Source: Microseira wollei NIES-4236 (GTDB taxonomy: Bacteria; Cyanobacteriota; Cyanobacteriia; Cyanobacteriales; Aerosakkonemataceae). Taken from it: DNA of 64,000 nucleotides. Both the position numbers and the translations under genes were made by a program. This document shows positions 7,885 to 16,533 of the stretch, one piece after another. The DNA lies in assembly GCF_020521235.1 (NCBI RefSeq), contig NZ_BLAY01000001.1:62001-126000 (forward strand), given 5' to 3'. The number at the start of each line of letters is the position of its first letter. Position 1 is the stretch's first letter. The notes beneath the pieces are model-generated. The model was not told the DNA's origin and did no database searches. It saw only the letters and a list, made by a program, of their open reading frames with translations.

Positions 7885-8163
7885 TCAGCTCAGCCACTCA
7901 CCACCCACAATGTTTATTTTTTGCATCGCTTGAGTTTGTAAGTTTTCTCCTGCTTGTAGCTGCCAACTTGGCTTATTAACAAAAGTCACATGAATATATC
8001 TTCCCGCTCCTTCTTTCCACTTATCTGAAACTACTTCGTTCAATACTACTTTTCCGTCAGCCCTACCCATAGAACCGATTAAAGTTACTGTCTCCCCAGC
8101 TTTAATGCCTTTCGCAGCAGCATTATCTTCTACTTTAAGGAGAGCTTCATGTTTAGTTGCCAT
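7885..8163 (-). CDS. Small hypothetical protein of the leader-A cluster
   Basis: This is a 92-residue basic protein beginning MATKHEALLKVEDNAAAKGI, with AGETVTLIGSMGRADGKVVLNE and YIHVTFVNKPSWQLQAGENL later. The composition suggests a small beta-barrel. I see no signal peptide, membrane segment or recognisable family. Translation starts at ATG 8163 behind AACAAGGAATAATT; leader A copy 3 ends about 71 bases upstream, and the sigma-fusion gene lies immediately before that. The order (sigma fusion, leader, small gene) makes it a natural candidate target of the sigma factor, but this is inference. Confidence 0.65.
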   Translation of the reverse strand: MATKHEALLKVEDNAAAKGIKAGETVTLIGSMGRADGKVVLNEVVSDKWKEGAGRYIHVTFVNKPSWQLQAGENLQTQAMQKINIVGGEWLS

Positions 8164-8234
8164 AATTATTCCTTGTTTAAATAAATGGTTGGTACTAGAA
8201 GGTAATTGCTCGTTTGCCTTCCTTCTGTTTGTAA

Positions 8235-8411
8235 GACGATTCCAGTAATCAATTTCTGAATTTTTTGATCGCGTTAGAGGCTTTTTTTTCCTAAATCGAT
8301 ACCCCCCATCAAACCAGCCTCAAGCACGATAACCCTTGCACCGCCTCTTCTACCGCCCCTGGGTTTTCCCAATCGTCTCAACTGTGCTGCACAATTAAGG
8401 GATGATTTTGG
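8235..8411 (-). repeat. Leader A, copy 3, immediately downstream of the sigma-fusion gene
   Basis: The 177-bp intergenic sequence after the sigma-fusion stop is shared with 4654-4831 (near identical) and 7688-7862 (diverged). On the minus strand it ends TTACTGGAATCGTC and is followed by unrelated sequence leading to the 8163 start codon. Because three unrelated genes share it, it is probably a promoter, 5' UTR or regulatory leader. It may instead be residual coding sequence (see findings). Confidence 0.7.
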
Positions 8412-9401
8412 TTATGAGGTAGCGTTCTGTCTTACCCAATTGATGACAGTGTTGGGGCTAACCCCAGTTTCCCGCCCGATCGCTCGGCACCCCATCCCAT
8501 CGGCATACAGCTTGAGGCAATGCTCCCGCACCTCTGGGGGATAGCCTTTGGGAGAACAGGAATCGACAAACTGGCGATCGCATTTTTGGCAGAGGTAATT
8601 TTGCTTCCCTTTTCTGTGACCGTTTTTGCATATATGCGTAGACTGACAATAAGGACATTGCATCCCTCGATTGTGCAAAGCTTCACCACCAGCCTCCGAT
8701 TGAGTTAACAAAGTTGGCGGCAACCCTTGTTGTATCTCTTTGTTTAGATTCGCCTCCGTTGGGTTCTCCTTTTTTATCGATGGGAGGGGAATTTCTAAGA
8801 AGGCAGAATCATCCTCTTCTGAAACTGAAAGATACTTGTTCATCTGGGGTTTCAGAATTGCTCGCGCCTGTGAAATCCGTTTATAGACGTTATCTATGGA
8901 AATCCCGAGTTTTTGGGCAATATCTAGGTAAGACATATCTTGCTCAAAACGCATGATAAAAGGCGATTTCAGTCGGGGAGACAGAGCATTAATAGCACGG
9001 CGGATGGTTATTCCTATCTCACTGCCGAAAAGGGCTGATTCAGATGACTCAACTGGAAATGTTACAACTTCTACTTGCCCAGCTATTTCTTCAAAATTAT
9101 CTATCCCTATTGCCCTTCTGCCATGCTCTCGGTGTATGTCTATACAAAGATTATGAGTAAAGCGCGTCAGCCAAGCTTTAAGATTGGTGATTTTGTCAGC
9201 ATGGTGGGGTAATTTATCCCAGGCTTTGAGAGTCGCTTGAGAGAGGGCATCTTGGGCATCTGTAACATTTCCATCCATCCAAGTTAAACAGCAATGATAA
9301 AGATAGTCTTGGTATGGCATCCACAGTTGCCAAAAGGCAGTGCGCTTCCCTTGAGATAAACTTTTTAATAGAAGCTTTTTATCTGATGGTGATTCTTGCA
9401 T
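8412..9401 (-). CDS. ECF-type sigma factor fused to an IS1 InsA-like zinc ribbon and HTH
   Basis: The N-terminal ~185 residues are a group IV sigma factor. Region 2 is seen around YQDYLYHCCLTWMDGNVTDA and LKAWLTRFTHNLCIDIHREH, and region 4 in FIMRFEQDMSYLDIAQKLGI and NVYKRISQARAILK. A linker of about 50 residues leads to MQCPYCQSTHICKNGH and YLCQKCDRQFVDSC, a four-Cys zinc ribbon. An HTH follows (GYPPEVREHCLKLYADGMG, CRAIGRETGVSPNTVINWVR) as in the N-terminus of IS1 InsA. The protein stops right after the HTH with no transposase catalytic domain. The start is taken as ATG 9401; an in-frame TTG at 9440 also exists. Fusion by insertion of an IS1-like fragment is likely. It may retarget the sigma factor or merely replace its C-terminus. 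Confidence 0.8.
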   Translation of the reverse strand: MQESPSDKKLLLKSLSQGKRTAFWQLWMPYQDYLYHCCLTWMDGNVTDAQDALSQATLKAWDKLPHHADKITNLKAWLTRFTHNLCIDIHREHGRRAIGIDNFEEIAGQVEVVTFPVESSESALFGSEIGITIRRAINALSPRLKSPFIMRFEQDMSYLDIAQKLGISIDNVYKRISQARAILKPQMNKYLSVSEEDDSAFLEIPLPSIKKENPTEANLNKEIQQGLPPTLLTQSEAGGEALHNRGMQCPYCQSTHICKNGHRKGKQNYLCQKCDRQFVDSCSPKGYPPEVREHCLKLYADGMGCRAIGRETGVSPNTVINWVRQNATS

Positions 9402-9486
9402 GGCGGTTCTGTTGCAAAAAGAATGAATAGTAGGGAGCAATGCAAAATTGTGGGGTCAGGGTGCAATTAAAAGTGGCATTTTAAGT

Positions 9487-9830
9487 CAAGCAGCATTCTC
9501 AGCGAGATCCAGCCAATAACATTGCCAATCTTGATTTGCCCGCAGCACTCTCCGTGCTAACATTGCCCAAGCATTTTCGACACTCCACCAACTGCCACAG
9601 CGTTTGATCCAAATAAGGTAGACCAGGGTCTAATCTTTGGGCTTTTAGGCTTACGCGGATAGAAGCCGTGACCGATGATGCTACGGGGTATGCGAGGTCA
9701 TATGTGTAATCCAGAGGCCGATGAGGGATGGGGCATTCACAAAGCCATCCCCAGATGGCTTTGTCCAGGCACAATCTCCACCTGGGACTGCTCAATAACC
9801 CTGGTCGCATGTTGGGCAATTGTTTTAGAT
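9487..9830 (-). pseudogene. Degraded gene remnant of unknown family
   Basis: Short conserved-looking peptides appear in different minus-strand frames. IAQHATRVIEQSQVEIVPGQ and HLGMAL lie at about 9750-9830, GFYPRKPKSPKIRPW at about 9620-9670, and WSVENAWAMLARRVLRANQD, continuing to LAENAA with a stop, at about 9487-9585. Successive frame changes and stops interrupt them. This looks like a decayed reading frame, possibly a transposase or cyanobacterial hypothetical, but I cannot name it. Confidence 0.35.
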
Positions 9831-10198
9831 ATACCCAGGTTTATTATGAAATACTGCTGCCATCAACCATGTTTAACCAAGCGGTTGATTTGTATAGATT
9901 GTACTGAATTAACTCAAATCGTTACAAAGCCAGATAAAAAACCCCAAACTTTTAACTGTTCGTAGTAACGACTTTAGTCGTTTTTTGTAGGCTGGTAGGG
10001 ACTCAAGTCCCTACTACAAACTTTTAAGTGCGTTTCACCCAGTCGGGTGATTTTTTGATTAATATTCTAAGCTTGTGCGATGAAAATAAATTTAGCAAAA
10101 GTTTACAAAATTTTTTCGGGAAAAGCCTAACTTGGGGTTGAAGAATAAACTAACAAATCGCGCTTGGCTCAAAATTAGGACAAAAACAGGCAGAAATT

Positions 10199-10663
10199 AT
10201 GACATTAATGCATAGATTCAATCACAACCCGGCATTGAAACTGACTCTAGCAGCAGTTGGGTCACTTTTATTTTTAACTCCATCGGTTAAAGCAGCGATC
10301 GCAGACTCCAGCATTTCCTCTATCCATAATCGCACAACCTTGGGACATGTGGCAGACGATCGTCCGATGCTAGTAGCTCAAGCAGATTCTGTTTGTCCGC
10401 CCAATAGCGGTGGGAGTCAGTTTGTGACGGCGGAAACCACAAGCTTTTACATCTATATTTGCGGGGGCGATTTGCCCAATACTTATGTTGGTGTTGCTAA
10501 AAATCGCCGAACGGGGGGTATTATTCTGCCGCTGCAAAGCTCTAGTAATGACCGATTTGTTGCAGTTAACCGGAATGTGCGCTATACTCTCACCCGCAGC
10601 GAACTGATTGTGACTCAAAATGGGCGAGTAATTGTCAGAGAAAGAGCTACTTGGAAATGGTAG
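10199..10663 (+). CDS. Secreted hypothetical protein, paralogue of 11613
   Basis: The first ~33 residues form a signal peptide (basic start, LKLTLAAVGSLLFLTP, then VKAAIA). The mature part has two cysteines (VCPPNSGGSQF and YIYICGGDLP) and a conserved end with VAKNRRTGGIILPLQSSS, DRFVAVNRNVRYTLTRSEL and VTQNGRVIVRERATW. The same layout (C, YVWIC, QAKNLNRGGITLRI, ERYVAANGNTRYIVTPSRL, VTQGSRTILSER) is found in the gene at 11613, so they are paralogues, probably periplasmic or extracellular. The function is unknown. About 200 bp of its upstream region, plus its signal sequence, is duplicated at 283-568. A TTTTTTG-tailed hairpin (ACGACTTTAGTCGT) lies upstream near 9970. Confidence 0.75.
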   Translation: MTLMHRFNHNPALKLTLAAVGSLLFLTPSVKAAIADSSISSIHNRTTLGHVADDRPMLVAQADSVCPPNSGGSQFVTAETTSFYIYICGGDLPNTYVGVAKNRRTGGIILPLQSSSNDRFVAVNRNVRYTLTRSELIVTQNGRVIVRERATWKW

Positions 10664-10670
10664 AAACCCA

Positions 10671-10704
10671 CTAGAAACCCGGTTTTTTCAAAAAACCGGG
10701 TTTC
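10671..10704. terminator. Hairpin of the AGAAACCCGG dispersed family, likely terminator
   Basis: AGAAACCCGGTTTTTT pairs with AAAAAACCGGGTTTCT, 8 bases after the 10199 gene stop. Similar hairpins occur at 16400-16432 and as half copies near 13733, 19110, 38093-38160 and 47685, so it is both a repeat and a plausible terminator. Confidence 0.55.
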
Positions 10705-10722
10705 TAAGTCATTTACAATTAT

Positions 10723-10787
10723 GTAGGGGCACGGCGTATAACAATTTTTGGTTTATATCAAAAGATTGTCTAATGTCGTGCCCCTAC
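10723..10787. repeat. GTAGGGGCACGGC inverted-repeat element, solo copy
   Basis: GTAGGGGCACGGC (10723-10735) is matched by GTCGTGCCCCTAC (10775-10787) as terminal inverted repeats around an AT-rich centre. It belongs to the family arrayed at 16534-17093, with further single copies at 12187 and 18868. Confidence 0.6.
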
Positions 10788-10831
10788 TTGCGCCTGTTGA
10801 TGTTCCCTAATTTCCTCACGTTTTTATTATC

Positions 10832-11278
10832 ATGCTGCATTTCAAACGTTCCACCTTAATTGATGCGCCGGTAGAAGTTGTTTGGCGCTTCCACGAAAGA
10901 CAAGATATCCTGCAAATTCTGACACCGCCTTGGCAACCCGTGCAAATTGTGCGCCGCGAGGGGGGTTTGGATGTGGGTGCGATTACAGAGTTTCGCATTT
11001 TTTTGGGACCAATTCCGGTGCAGTGGGTGGCGCGCCATACGGAATGCGAACAATATCGGTTGTTTACCGACGAACAGGTTACAGGGCCGATGCAGTCGTG
11101 GGTGCATCGCCATCAGTTTACCACTGTTGATGGGAAAACTAGACTGACGGATGCGATCGCATATTCCCTCCCCGGCGGTTATCTTGCTGAGTTCGTCTTG
11201 GGTTGGTGGGTAAACTCGCGCCTCGATGAAATGTTCCGCTACCGCCACGAAGTCACAAAACGCGAGTGCGAGAAATAG
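10832..11278 (+). CDS. SRPBCC-family ligand-binding protein
   Basis: The 148-residue protein begins HFKRSTLIDAPVEVVWRFHE, the standard opening strand and helix of the SRPBCC/START-like fold (polyketide cyclase/coenzyme Q-binding type). It continues with LTPPWQPVQIVRREGGLDVG, FLGPIPVQWVARHTE and TRLTDAIAYSLPGGYLAEF. Its length is typical of single-domain members, which bind hydrophobic ligands in a deep cavity. No signal peptide is present, so it should be cytosolic. It stands alone between dispersed repeats. The ligand cannot be inferred. Confidence 0.8.
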   Translation: MLHFKRSTLIDAPVEVVWRFHERQDILQILTPPWQPVQIVRREGGLDVGAITEFRIFLGPIPVQWVARHTECEQYRLFTDEQVTGPMQSWVHRHQFTTVDGKTRLTDAIAYSLPGGYLAEFVLGWWVNSRLDEMFRYRHEVTKRECEK

Positions 11279-11383
11279 TTTTTCGGAATTTAGTCTTAGA
11301 GAAGTGTAGTTTATTTTTGGGTAATAGGTCATAGGTTTTTCCCTGCTATGACCTATTTCAGTTTGCAGTTGCGCTGACACTTT

Positions 11384-11497
11384 ACAGCGGATTGCTTTTC
11401 GAGTGAGGGAAAGCCTTTTGGCTTTGAATGCAATAGCGGCAGCAAAAATGGCAGCGCGCTTGACAAACTCAGGTGTACCTCATACAGCTGCAATCCG
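11384..11497. repeat. Diverged copy of a ~115-bp miniature element
   Basis: In inverted orientation this resembles 56449-56560: ACAGCGGATTGC at one end, GAGTGAGGGAAAGCCTT, a degenerate GCGGCAGCA...TGGCAGC palindrome in the middle, GGTGTACC and GCTGCAATC at the other end. The central palindrome is perfect at 55087 and 56477 but eroded here. Confidence 0.5.
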
Positions 11498-11612
11498 ATC
11501 TAATTCAAAATCCCAAATACTTAAAAACTTTCCGGAATATTATTGACTAAATTAGAAGTAGTAATTACAGAGCAATTGAACAAATTATCTAACAGCTAAG
11601 GACGGCTAACTT

Positions 11613-12068
11613 ATGTTTTATAAATTTAATTTAAAACAAGCGCTGAAAATGACATTAATCGGTGCTGGGATTTCATTATGCTTGACTCCTGCTGCTCAAG
11701 CTGGTCAATTAATGAGGAGCATTTATGGGGTTAATAATCCGTTTAACTATCCCCATGTAGTCGCTTATGGTGACGATGCTTGTCCGCGCAATACTTATAT
11801 GTTGCGTTATGCAGAAACGAGCAATTATTACGTGTGGATCTGCGCGACTGAAGGCGGAACTCTTTATTATACAGCTCAAGCCAAAAATTTAAACCGAGGC
11901 GGTATTACTCTCCGCATTCGCAGCTATTCTGGGGAAAGATATGTTGCTGCTAATGGGAATACCCGTTATATTGTCACCCCTTCTCGGTTAGTCGTAACTC
12001 AAGGTTCTCGCACCATCCTCAGCGAACGAATTTTGCAATGGCAAGAAGGAACTGGACTTGAAGGTTAA
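11613..12068 (+). CDS. Secreted hypothetical protein, paralogue of 10199
   Basis: This 151-residue protein has a signal peptide (LKMTLIGAGISLCLTPAAQA, predicted cleavage near residue 30). The mature domain has two conserved cysteines (DDACPRN and YYVWICATEGG), then AQAKNLNRGGITLRIRSYSG, ERYVAANGNTRYIVTPSRLV and VTQGSRTILSERIL. It aligns along its mature length with the 10199 product, so the two are diverged duplicates about 1 kb apart. The cysteine pair suggests one disulfide in an oxidising compartment. Transcription probably ends at the hairpin at 12124. I do not recognise the domain. Confidence 0.75.
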   Translation: MFYKFNLKQALKMTLIGAGISLCLTPAAQAGQLMRSIYGVNNPFNYPHVVAYGDDACPRNTYMLRYAETSNYYVWICATEGGTLYYTAQAKNLNRGGITLRIRSYSGERYVAANGNTRYIVTPSRLVVTQGSRTILSERILQWQEGTGLEG

Positions 12069-12123
12069 ATTGACAGCTTTTTAGAGTTTTAAACGTGTTT
12101 CTCCTAGAGATTTTTAAAGTTAT

Positions 12124-12153
12124 ACCCAGATGTCATCATCTGGGTGTTTTTTT
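12124..12153 (+). terminator. Rho-independent terminator after the 11613 gene
   Basis: ACCCAGATG (12124-12132), loop TCAT, CATCTGGGT (12137-12145), followed by G and seven T. Confidence 0.8.
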
Positions 12154-12186
12154 AGGTAAATTATTGCCTATCACCTTTGTTTCTGT

Positions 12187-12248
12187 GTAGGGGCACGGCG
12201 GGAGAAACATTCCGTACAAGAGAACATTTTATGATTGCCGTGCCCCTG
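12187..12248. repeat. GTAGGGGCACGGC inverted-repeat element, solo copy
   Basis: This is one unit of the family arrayed at 16534-17093, with terminal GTAGGGGCACGGC and GCCGTGCCCC. The preceding ~65 bases (TTTTTTTAGGTAAATTATTGCC region) are also shared with the sequence just before the array, so the array may descend from a duplication of this locus. Confidence 0.65.
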
Positions 12249-12338
12249 CAATATTCCCAACGATGGGAAAGGCAACGAGAAATCTACGCAGAAACAAAGG
12301 TGATAGCATCTTCGCACATCAGTCATAATTAAACCAAA

Positions 12339-13544
12339 CTACAATTTTTCTCCAAATAAACGACGTAATAACGATGGATTCTTTTGCTTTTCATCGCCAT
12401 GATGTTTGTTTTGTTCTGTCAGCCTATAAGATTGCTGAATCATTCGATTCAGTGCTAAACTTTTTTGGCATTCTATTTTACTAATTTCTGAAATAACTTT
12501 TTTATTACGCCGACTGTATTCTTTAATTTCTTCAGGTAAATTCACTAGGCGTAATTTCAAAGCAAAATCCTCAAAAAAGTAGCGGATTTCTCCAGTTTGA
12601 GGCCAATGAGGATCTAGCCAAAGGATTAGCGGGGAGCTTTGAACGGTTTTATCATCTTCATCATAAACAAGTTCTAGATTGAAATGATAAATATAAGAGG
12701 TATAAATTAGGTAAGAAAGCTGGCGATCGCTTATCAATTGCTGGGACGTTTTAGGCATAGACAAAGTAAAAGTAAATCGATCCACATCATTACAAGCAAC
12801 GCACTGGGAAATCTTAAACTCTTGGGTATAGGCAGATTGATCGATCAAAAATTGATGGTTATTATCTAAAGCATCTTCCTCAAACAAGCAGGGTATATCA
12901 ACATTGAAATGTAAAAATGCTGGCAAATTTAATTCATAATTATAACTAGGTGTAACGGCTCTACTGGTTGACCTTTGTTCAGATGGTGAATAAGGAACTA
13001 AAGAATATACTGCATCGGGTTCAGGTTTATGAACGATCCAGCTTTTGAGAACCCAAGCATTGCTAAACAGAAACTTAGTGCTTTTGAGAAAAGCCACTTG
13101 ACTGCCAATATTGCGAACTTTAAGGTCAACGATTGGAGACTTGCGATCGCCTTCTAGGGAAACATCAACGATTTTGATTAGCGAATCATTGACTAACTCA
13201 GAATGACTAGCCAAACGAATTTTATAACCTGCTTCTTCCAGCCAGATAGCAACATCTCTCCAGTCTTTTAGCGTGTTGAGGGGTCGTAGGGTGAGTATTT
13301 CTACGTAACGATACAATCCCCTGGATAAGTCCACTCGCAGTCCCCTGGGTTCCCGATTCAGTTGGGCGGCGATTTCAGTAGAACCATAACTGCAAAGCAA
13401 CCCCCGCAAGCAAGACATTTCTACGGGAGTTAGTTGTTTGGGTTTACCAGTAAATTGCGTTTTGGCAGCGGCGAGATCTTGGTAAAGCTTTTCTAGATTC
13501 CAGTCGTTTTTAGCTTGTGCAAAGGGTTCTGGGGTAGGTGCCAT
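12339..13544 (-). CDS. Cyanobacterial wHTH-domain protein of unknown function
   Basis: The N-terminal ~90 residues form the winged-helix module common in cyanobacteria, here LTPVEMSCLRGLLCSYGSTE, IAAQLNREPRGLRVDLSRGL and YRYVEILT. Related modules front NB-ARC and vWA-MoxR associated proteins, and a relative is at the start of the 57524 gene. The remaining ~300 residues (DWRDVAIWLEEAGYKI, IVDLKVRNIGSQVAFLKSTK, then beta-rich segments and a basic C-terminal tail) have no nucleotide-binding motif. IVDLKVRNIGSQ looks like a beta-sandwich (CARDB/Ig-like) start. The function is unknown; a protein-interaction or regulatory role is possible. It is convergent with 11613. Confidence 0.6.
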   Translation of the reverse strand: MAPTPEPFAQAKNDWNLEKLYQDLAAAKTQFTGKPKQLTPVEMSCLRGLLCSYGSTEIAAQLNREPRGLRVDLSRGLYRYVEILTLRPLNTLKDWRDVAIWLEEAGYKIRLASHSELVNDSLIKIVDVSLEGDRKSPIVDLKVRNIGSQVAFLKSTKFLFSNAWVLKSWIVHKPEPDAVYSLVPYSPSEQRSTSRAVTPSYNYELNLPAFLHFNVDIPCLFEEDALDNNHQFLIDQSAYTQEFKISQCVACNDVDRFTFTLSMPKTSQQLISDRQLSYLIYTSYIYHFNLELVYDEDDKTVQSSPLILWLDPHWPQTGEIRYFFEDFALKLRLVNLPEEIKEYSRRNKKVISEISKIECQKSLALNRMIQQSYRLTEQNKHHGDEKQKNPSLLRRLFGEKL

Positions 13545-13763
13545 CGTGAAAATTTCTCCTCACTTGCTTCCCAACATGCTAACAAAATTCCTAACACTGG
13601 TTAGGTGATGACCTAGAGCTGCGGCAGTTAGCTTGGTTTCATACAAGCAGCAACTAGCAAACTCCACGCTGCTTCCCAAGGCAACGATCTTAGAGCAATT
13701 ACTGCTTATTTTCCCTTGTTTTGGCTGGATTCAGAAACCGGGTTTCTCTGAAAAATCGTCGCT

Positions 13764-14000
13764 TTGGAAGGGGAGATATGCCTCGCTTCCGCACTCGCGT
13801 TCGCAGCAAGAAACTTTGGTGATAGGTTCGTCGGTGCTTTAACGATTGGTTTTCTGACTGTCGCAGCAGAAAATCAACTGCGACAGCTGCTAAAAACCGA
13901 GTACGACGAAGACGAGCTAAATGGGTTTGTCAAGTTGCAGGAAGCAGCTATGACAGGTCGCGTGAGGCAGGAATCGCGAGAATTGATTCGCTCTCATTGA
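13764..14000 (+). CDS. Short hypothetical protein, 5' end disrupted by a dispersed repeat
   Basis: The C-terminal two thirds (FVGALTIGFLTVAAENQLRQ, LLKTEYDEDELNGFVKLQEA and RQESRELIRSH) look like a real conserved small protein. The first ~20 codons are translated from a short dispersed repeat (GCCTCGCTTCCGCACTCGCG region, about 13775-13808), preceded by an AGAAACCGGGTTTCT copy. The authentic start was therefore probably lost or displaced. It ends 23 bases before the VIT-domain gene and may be translationally linked to it. Coding is plausible but unproven. Confidence 0.45.
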   Translation: MEGEICLASALAFAARNFGDRFVGALTIGFLTVAAENQLRQLLKTEYDEDELNGFVKLQEAAMTGRVRQESRELIRSH

Positions 14001-14023
14001 TTCAATAAAAAGGAGAAAAGTTT

Positions 14024-16395
14024 ATGAATACCGTTGGCAGCAAAAACCATCAGTTAGGCGGGTTATATGTCCAATCCCGCGAAGGACAGCAGTTGGTTTT
14101 TCCTTTGAAACATACCGAAGTTCAGGCTAAAGTTGCTGGAAACTTGTCGCGAGTCGAGGTGACGCAAAAATTTCAAAACCCCTTCACGGCGACTTTGGAA
14201 GCGGTGTATGTCTTCCCGCTGCCTGATGAAGCGGCGGTGGATGATATGGAGATAAAAATAGGCGATCGCATCATCAAAGGTAACATCAAAAAGCGCGAGG
14301 AAGCCGTAGCAATTTACGAACAAGCTAAACAACAAGGTCGCACCGCTGGGTTATTAGAACAAGAACGAGACAATATCTTTACCCAATCTCTTGCTAACAT
14401 CAAACCAGGGGAAGAAATTGATGTCACAATTCGCTATACCGATAGCTTGAAATTCGAGGGTGGCGATTACGAATTCGTCTTTCCAATGGTTGTTGGGCCT
14501 CGCTATATTCCCGGAACGCCGATCGATCCAAATGCGACTAGCGCCACCGCAATAGCACCGATGACATTAAACGAAGATAGCGATCGCGTACCCGATGCTG
14601 AGCGTCTGAACGCACCAATTTTACCCCCTGGAACTCGCTCTGGACATGACATTAACGTAACGGTAGAAATTGATGCAGGAGTGCAAATAAGAGAAGTGCG
14701 ATCGCCTTCCCATCAAATTAACATCGAACATGAAGGTCAAATTGTGCGGGTAAAATTAGGCGGCGAAGACACAATTCCTAACAAAGATTTAATTCTGCGC
14801 TATCAAGTTGCCGGTAACAATACGCAAGCTACCGTACTAACTCAGTCAGATTCTCGCGGCGGACACTTCGCCATTTATCTGATTCCCGCTTTGGAATATA
14901 GCAGCAAACCAATGAAATAGTGCCAAAAGATGTTGTATTCCTAGTCGATACTTCCGGTTCTCAACACGGCGATCCGCTGATGAAATGTCAGGAATTGATG
15001 CGGCGATTCATCAATGGATTGAACGCTTACGACACTTTTTCGATTCTCGATTTTTCTAATAGTGTCAGACAATTATCTCCCACACCGTTACCAAATACTC
15101 CCGAAAATCGTGCTAAAGCAATTAACTACATCAACAACCTACACGCTGCGGGTGGGACGGAAATGCTCAGCGGTATTCGCGCCGCGATTAATGTCCCAAC
15201 ACCACCAGGACGCTTGCGGAGCGTTGTATTGCTAAGCGATGGTTACATTGGCAACGAAAATGAAATTTTGGCAGAAGTCCAAAAGCACCTGCAATCGGGA
15301 AATCGCCTTTATAGTTTTGGTGCTGGCAGTTCGGTGAATCGCTTTTTCTTAAATCGCGTTGCCGAAATTGGACGGGGAATTTCTCGCATTATTCGTTACG
15401 ATGAACCGACTGAAGAAGTAGCTGAAAAGTTCTTCCGGCAAATCAACAATCCCGTACTGATAAATATTCAAATAACTTGGGAACCTACGGGAGAAAATCC
15501 AGCGATTTATCCTGCCGTCGCACCCGATTTATTTGCCGAACAGCCGTTAGTTTTGTTTGGACGCAAACAGGATGGTATTGCTGGAAAATTGCACATCAGC
15601 GGCATCGCTGCGGGCGGTAAACGCTATCAAAAGACGTTTGACCTCAATTTTGACGAAACGGGTAATCCAGCGATCGCACAGCTTTGGGGACGGGCGCGCA
15701 TTAAAGACCTAACGAAACAAATGGTTAGTTACGAAACCAAAGCGGGAGTAGAAGCAGTTACCGAAACAGCGTTAACTTATCAATTGTTATCGCAATATAC
15801 TGCATTTGTCGCCGTCAGCGAAGAAGTGCGAGTCGATCCGGAAGGTGAGAAAATTACCGTGCAAGTGCCAGTTGAAATGCCTGAAGGTGTTAGTTACGAA
15901 GGTATTTTTGGAGAAATAGGTGCTGCTTCACCTCCGTCAGCGCCAATGTACGCAACAGGGCGATCGCATTACAGTTACGGAGCTGAAGACATTCAATGTC
16001 TCAGTTCTAGTATCGTTGACGAAGAACCTAATTTGCTGAACATGCGTCTTTTTGCATCGATGGGTCTTACAACAGCAAAAGGGATGCGTCGTGCAACACC
16101 AAAAGCACCCAATCCCAAGTTGCAAGTTATCAGCATAACAGGATTGGAGCAAGGCGCGATTGATGCTCTCACCCAACATCTACAACTGTTGCAATTGCCT
16201 TCTGGTAAGAGTGGCGAAATTGTCTTCGAGTTCAAAGTAGGAAAAGGTCGCGTGAAGCAGATTATGTTAGATGAGGATGCTTCAACGCTGAAAGATGCGG
16301 AAGTGGTGGAAATAATTAAGCGCGCACTCACCACCTGGCGTCCTCCCCAAGCTGCTACGGGTACTGTTCGCATCACCTTGCGAATTCTGCCATAA
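14024..16395 (+). pseudogene. VIT and vWA domain protein, single gene split by a frameshift
   Basis: The first part (14024-14920, 298 codons) is a vault/inter-alpha-trypsin (VIT) domain, with VEVTQKFQNPFTATLEAVYV, FPLPDEAAVDDMEI and IKKREEAVAIYEQAKQQGRT. Near 14911 the frame changes. Adding one A in CCAATGAAATAG would turn SSKPMK-stop into SSKPNEIVPKDVVFLVDTSG and continue straight into the second part (14920-16395). That part is a von Willebrand A domain with the MIDAS motif DTSGS, GGTEMLSGI and LLSDGYIGNE. Total length is 3n+2, consistent with one lost base. VIT-vWA proteins act as surface or scaffold proteins. If not a sequencing indel, the second ORF could be made separately from GTG 14920. 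Confidence 0.8.
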
Positions 16396-16399
16396 TTGC

Positions 16400-16432
16400 T
16401 AGAAACCCGGTTTCTTAAAGAAACCGGGTTTC
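16400..16432. terminator. AGAAACCCGGTTTCT palindrome, likely bidirectional terminator
   Basis: AGAAACCCGGTTTCTTT and AAAGAAACCGGGTTTCT form a strong hairpin just after the VIT/vWA stop, followed by TTTTC. It belongs to the same dispersed family as 10671-10704. Confidence 0.6.
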
Positions 16433-16533
16433 TTTTCAACTTCTCCTTGAGAACCTAATATAAACGACAACAGAAGATGTTATTATATGGGCATTTTTTT
16501 AGGTAAATTATTGCCGAGAAACCTTGTTTATAT

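Noticed and set aside
8235-8411. Specific ECF-type -35/-10 promoter in leader A
   Set aside because: GGAA and CGTC-like strings exist but not at convincing spacing; no promoter is claimed.
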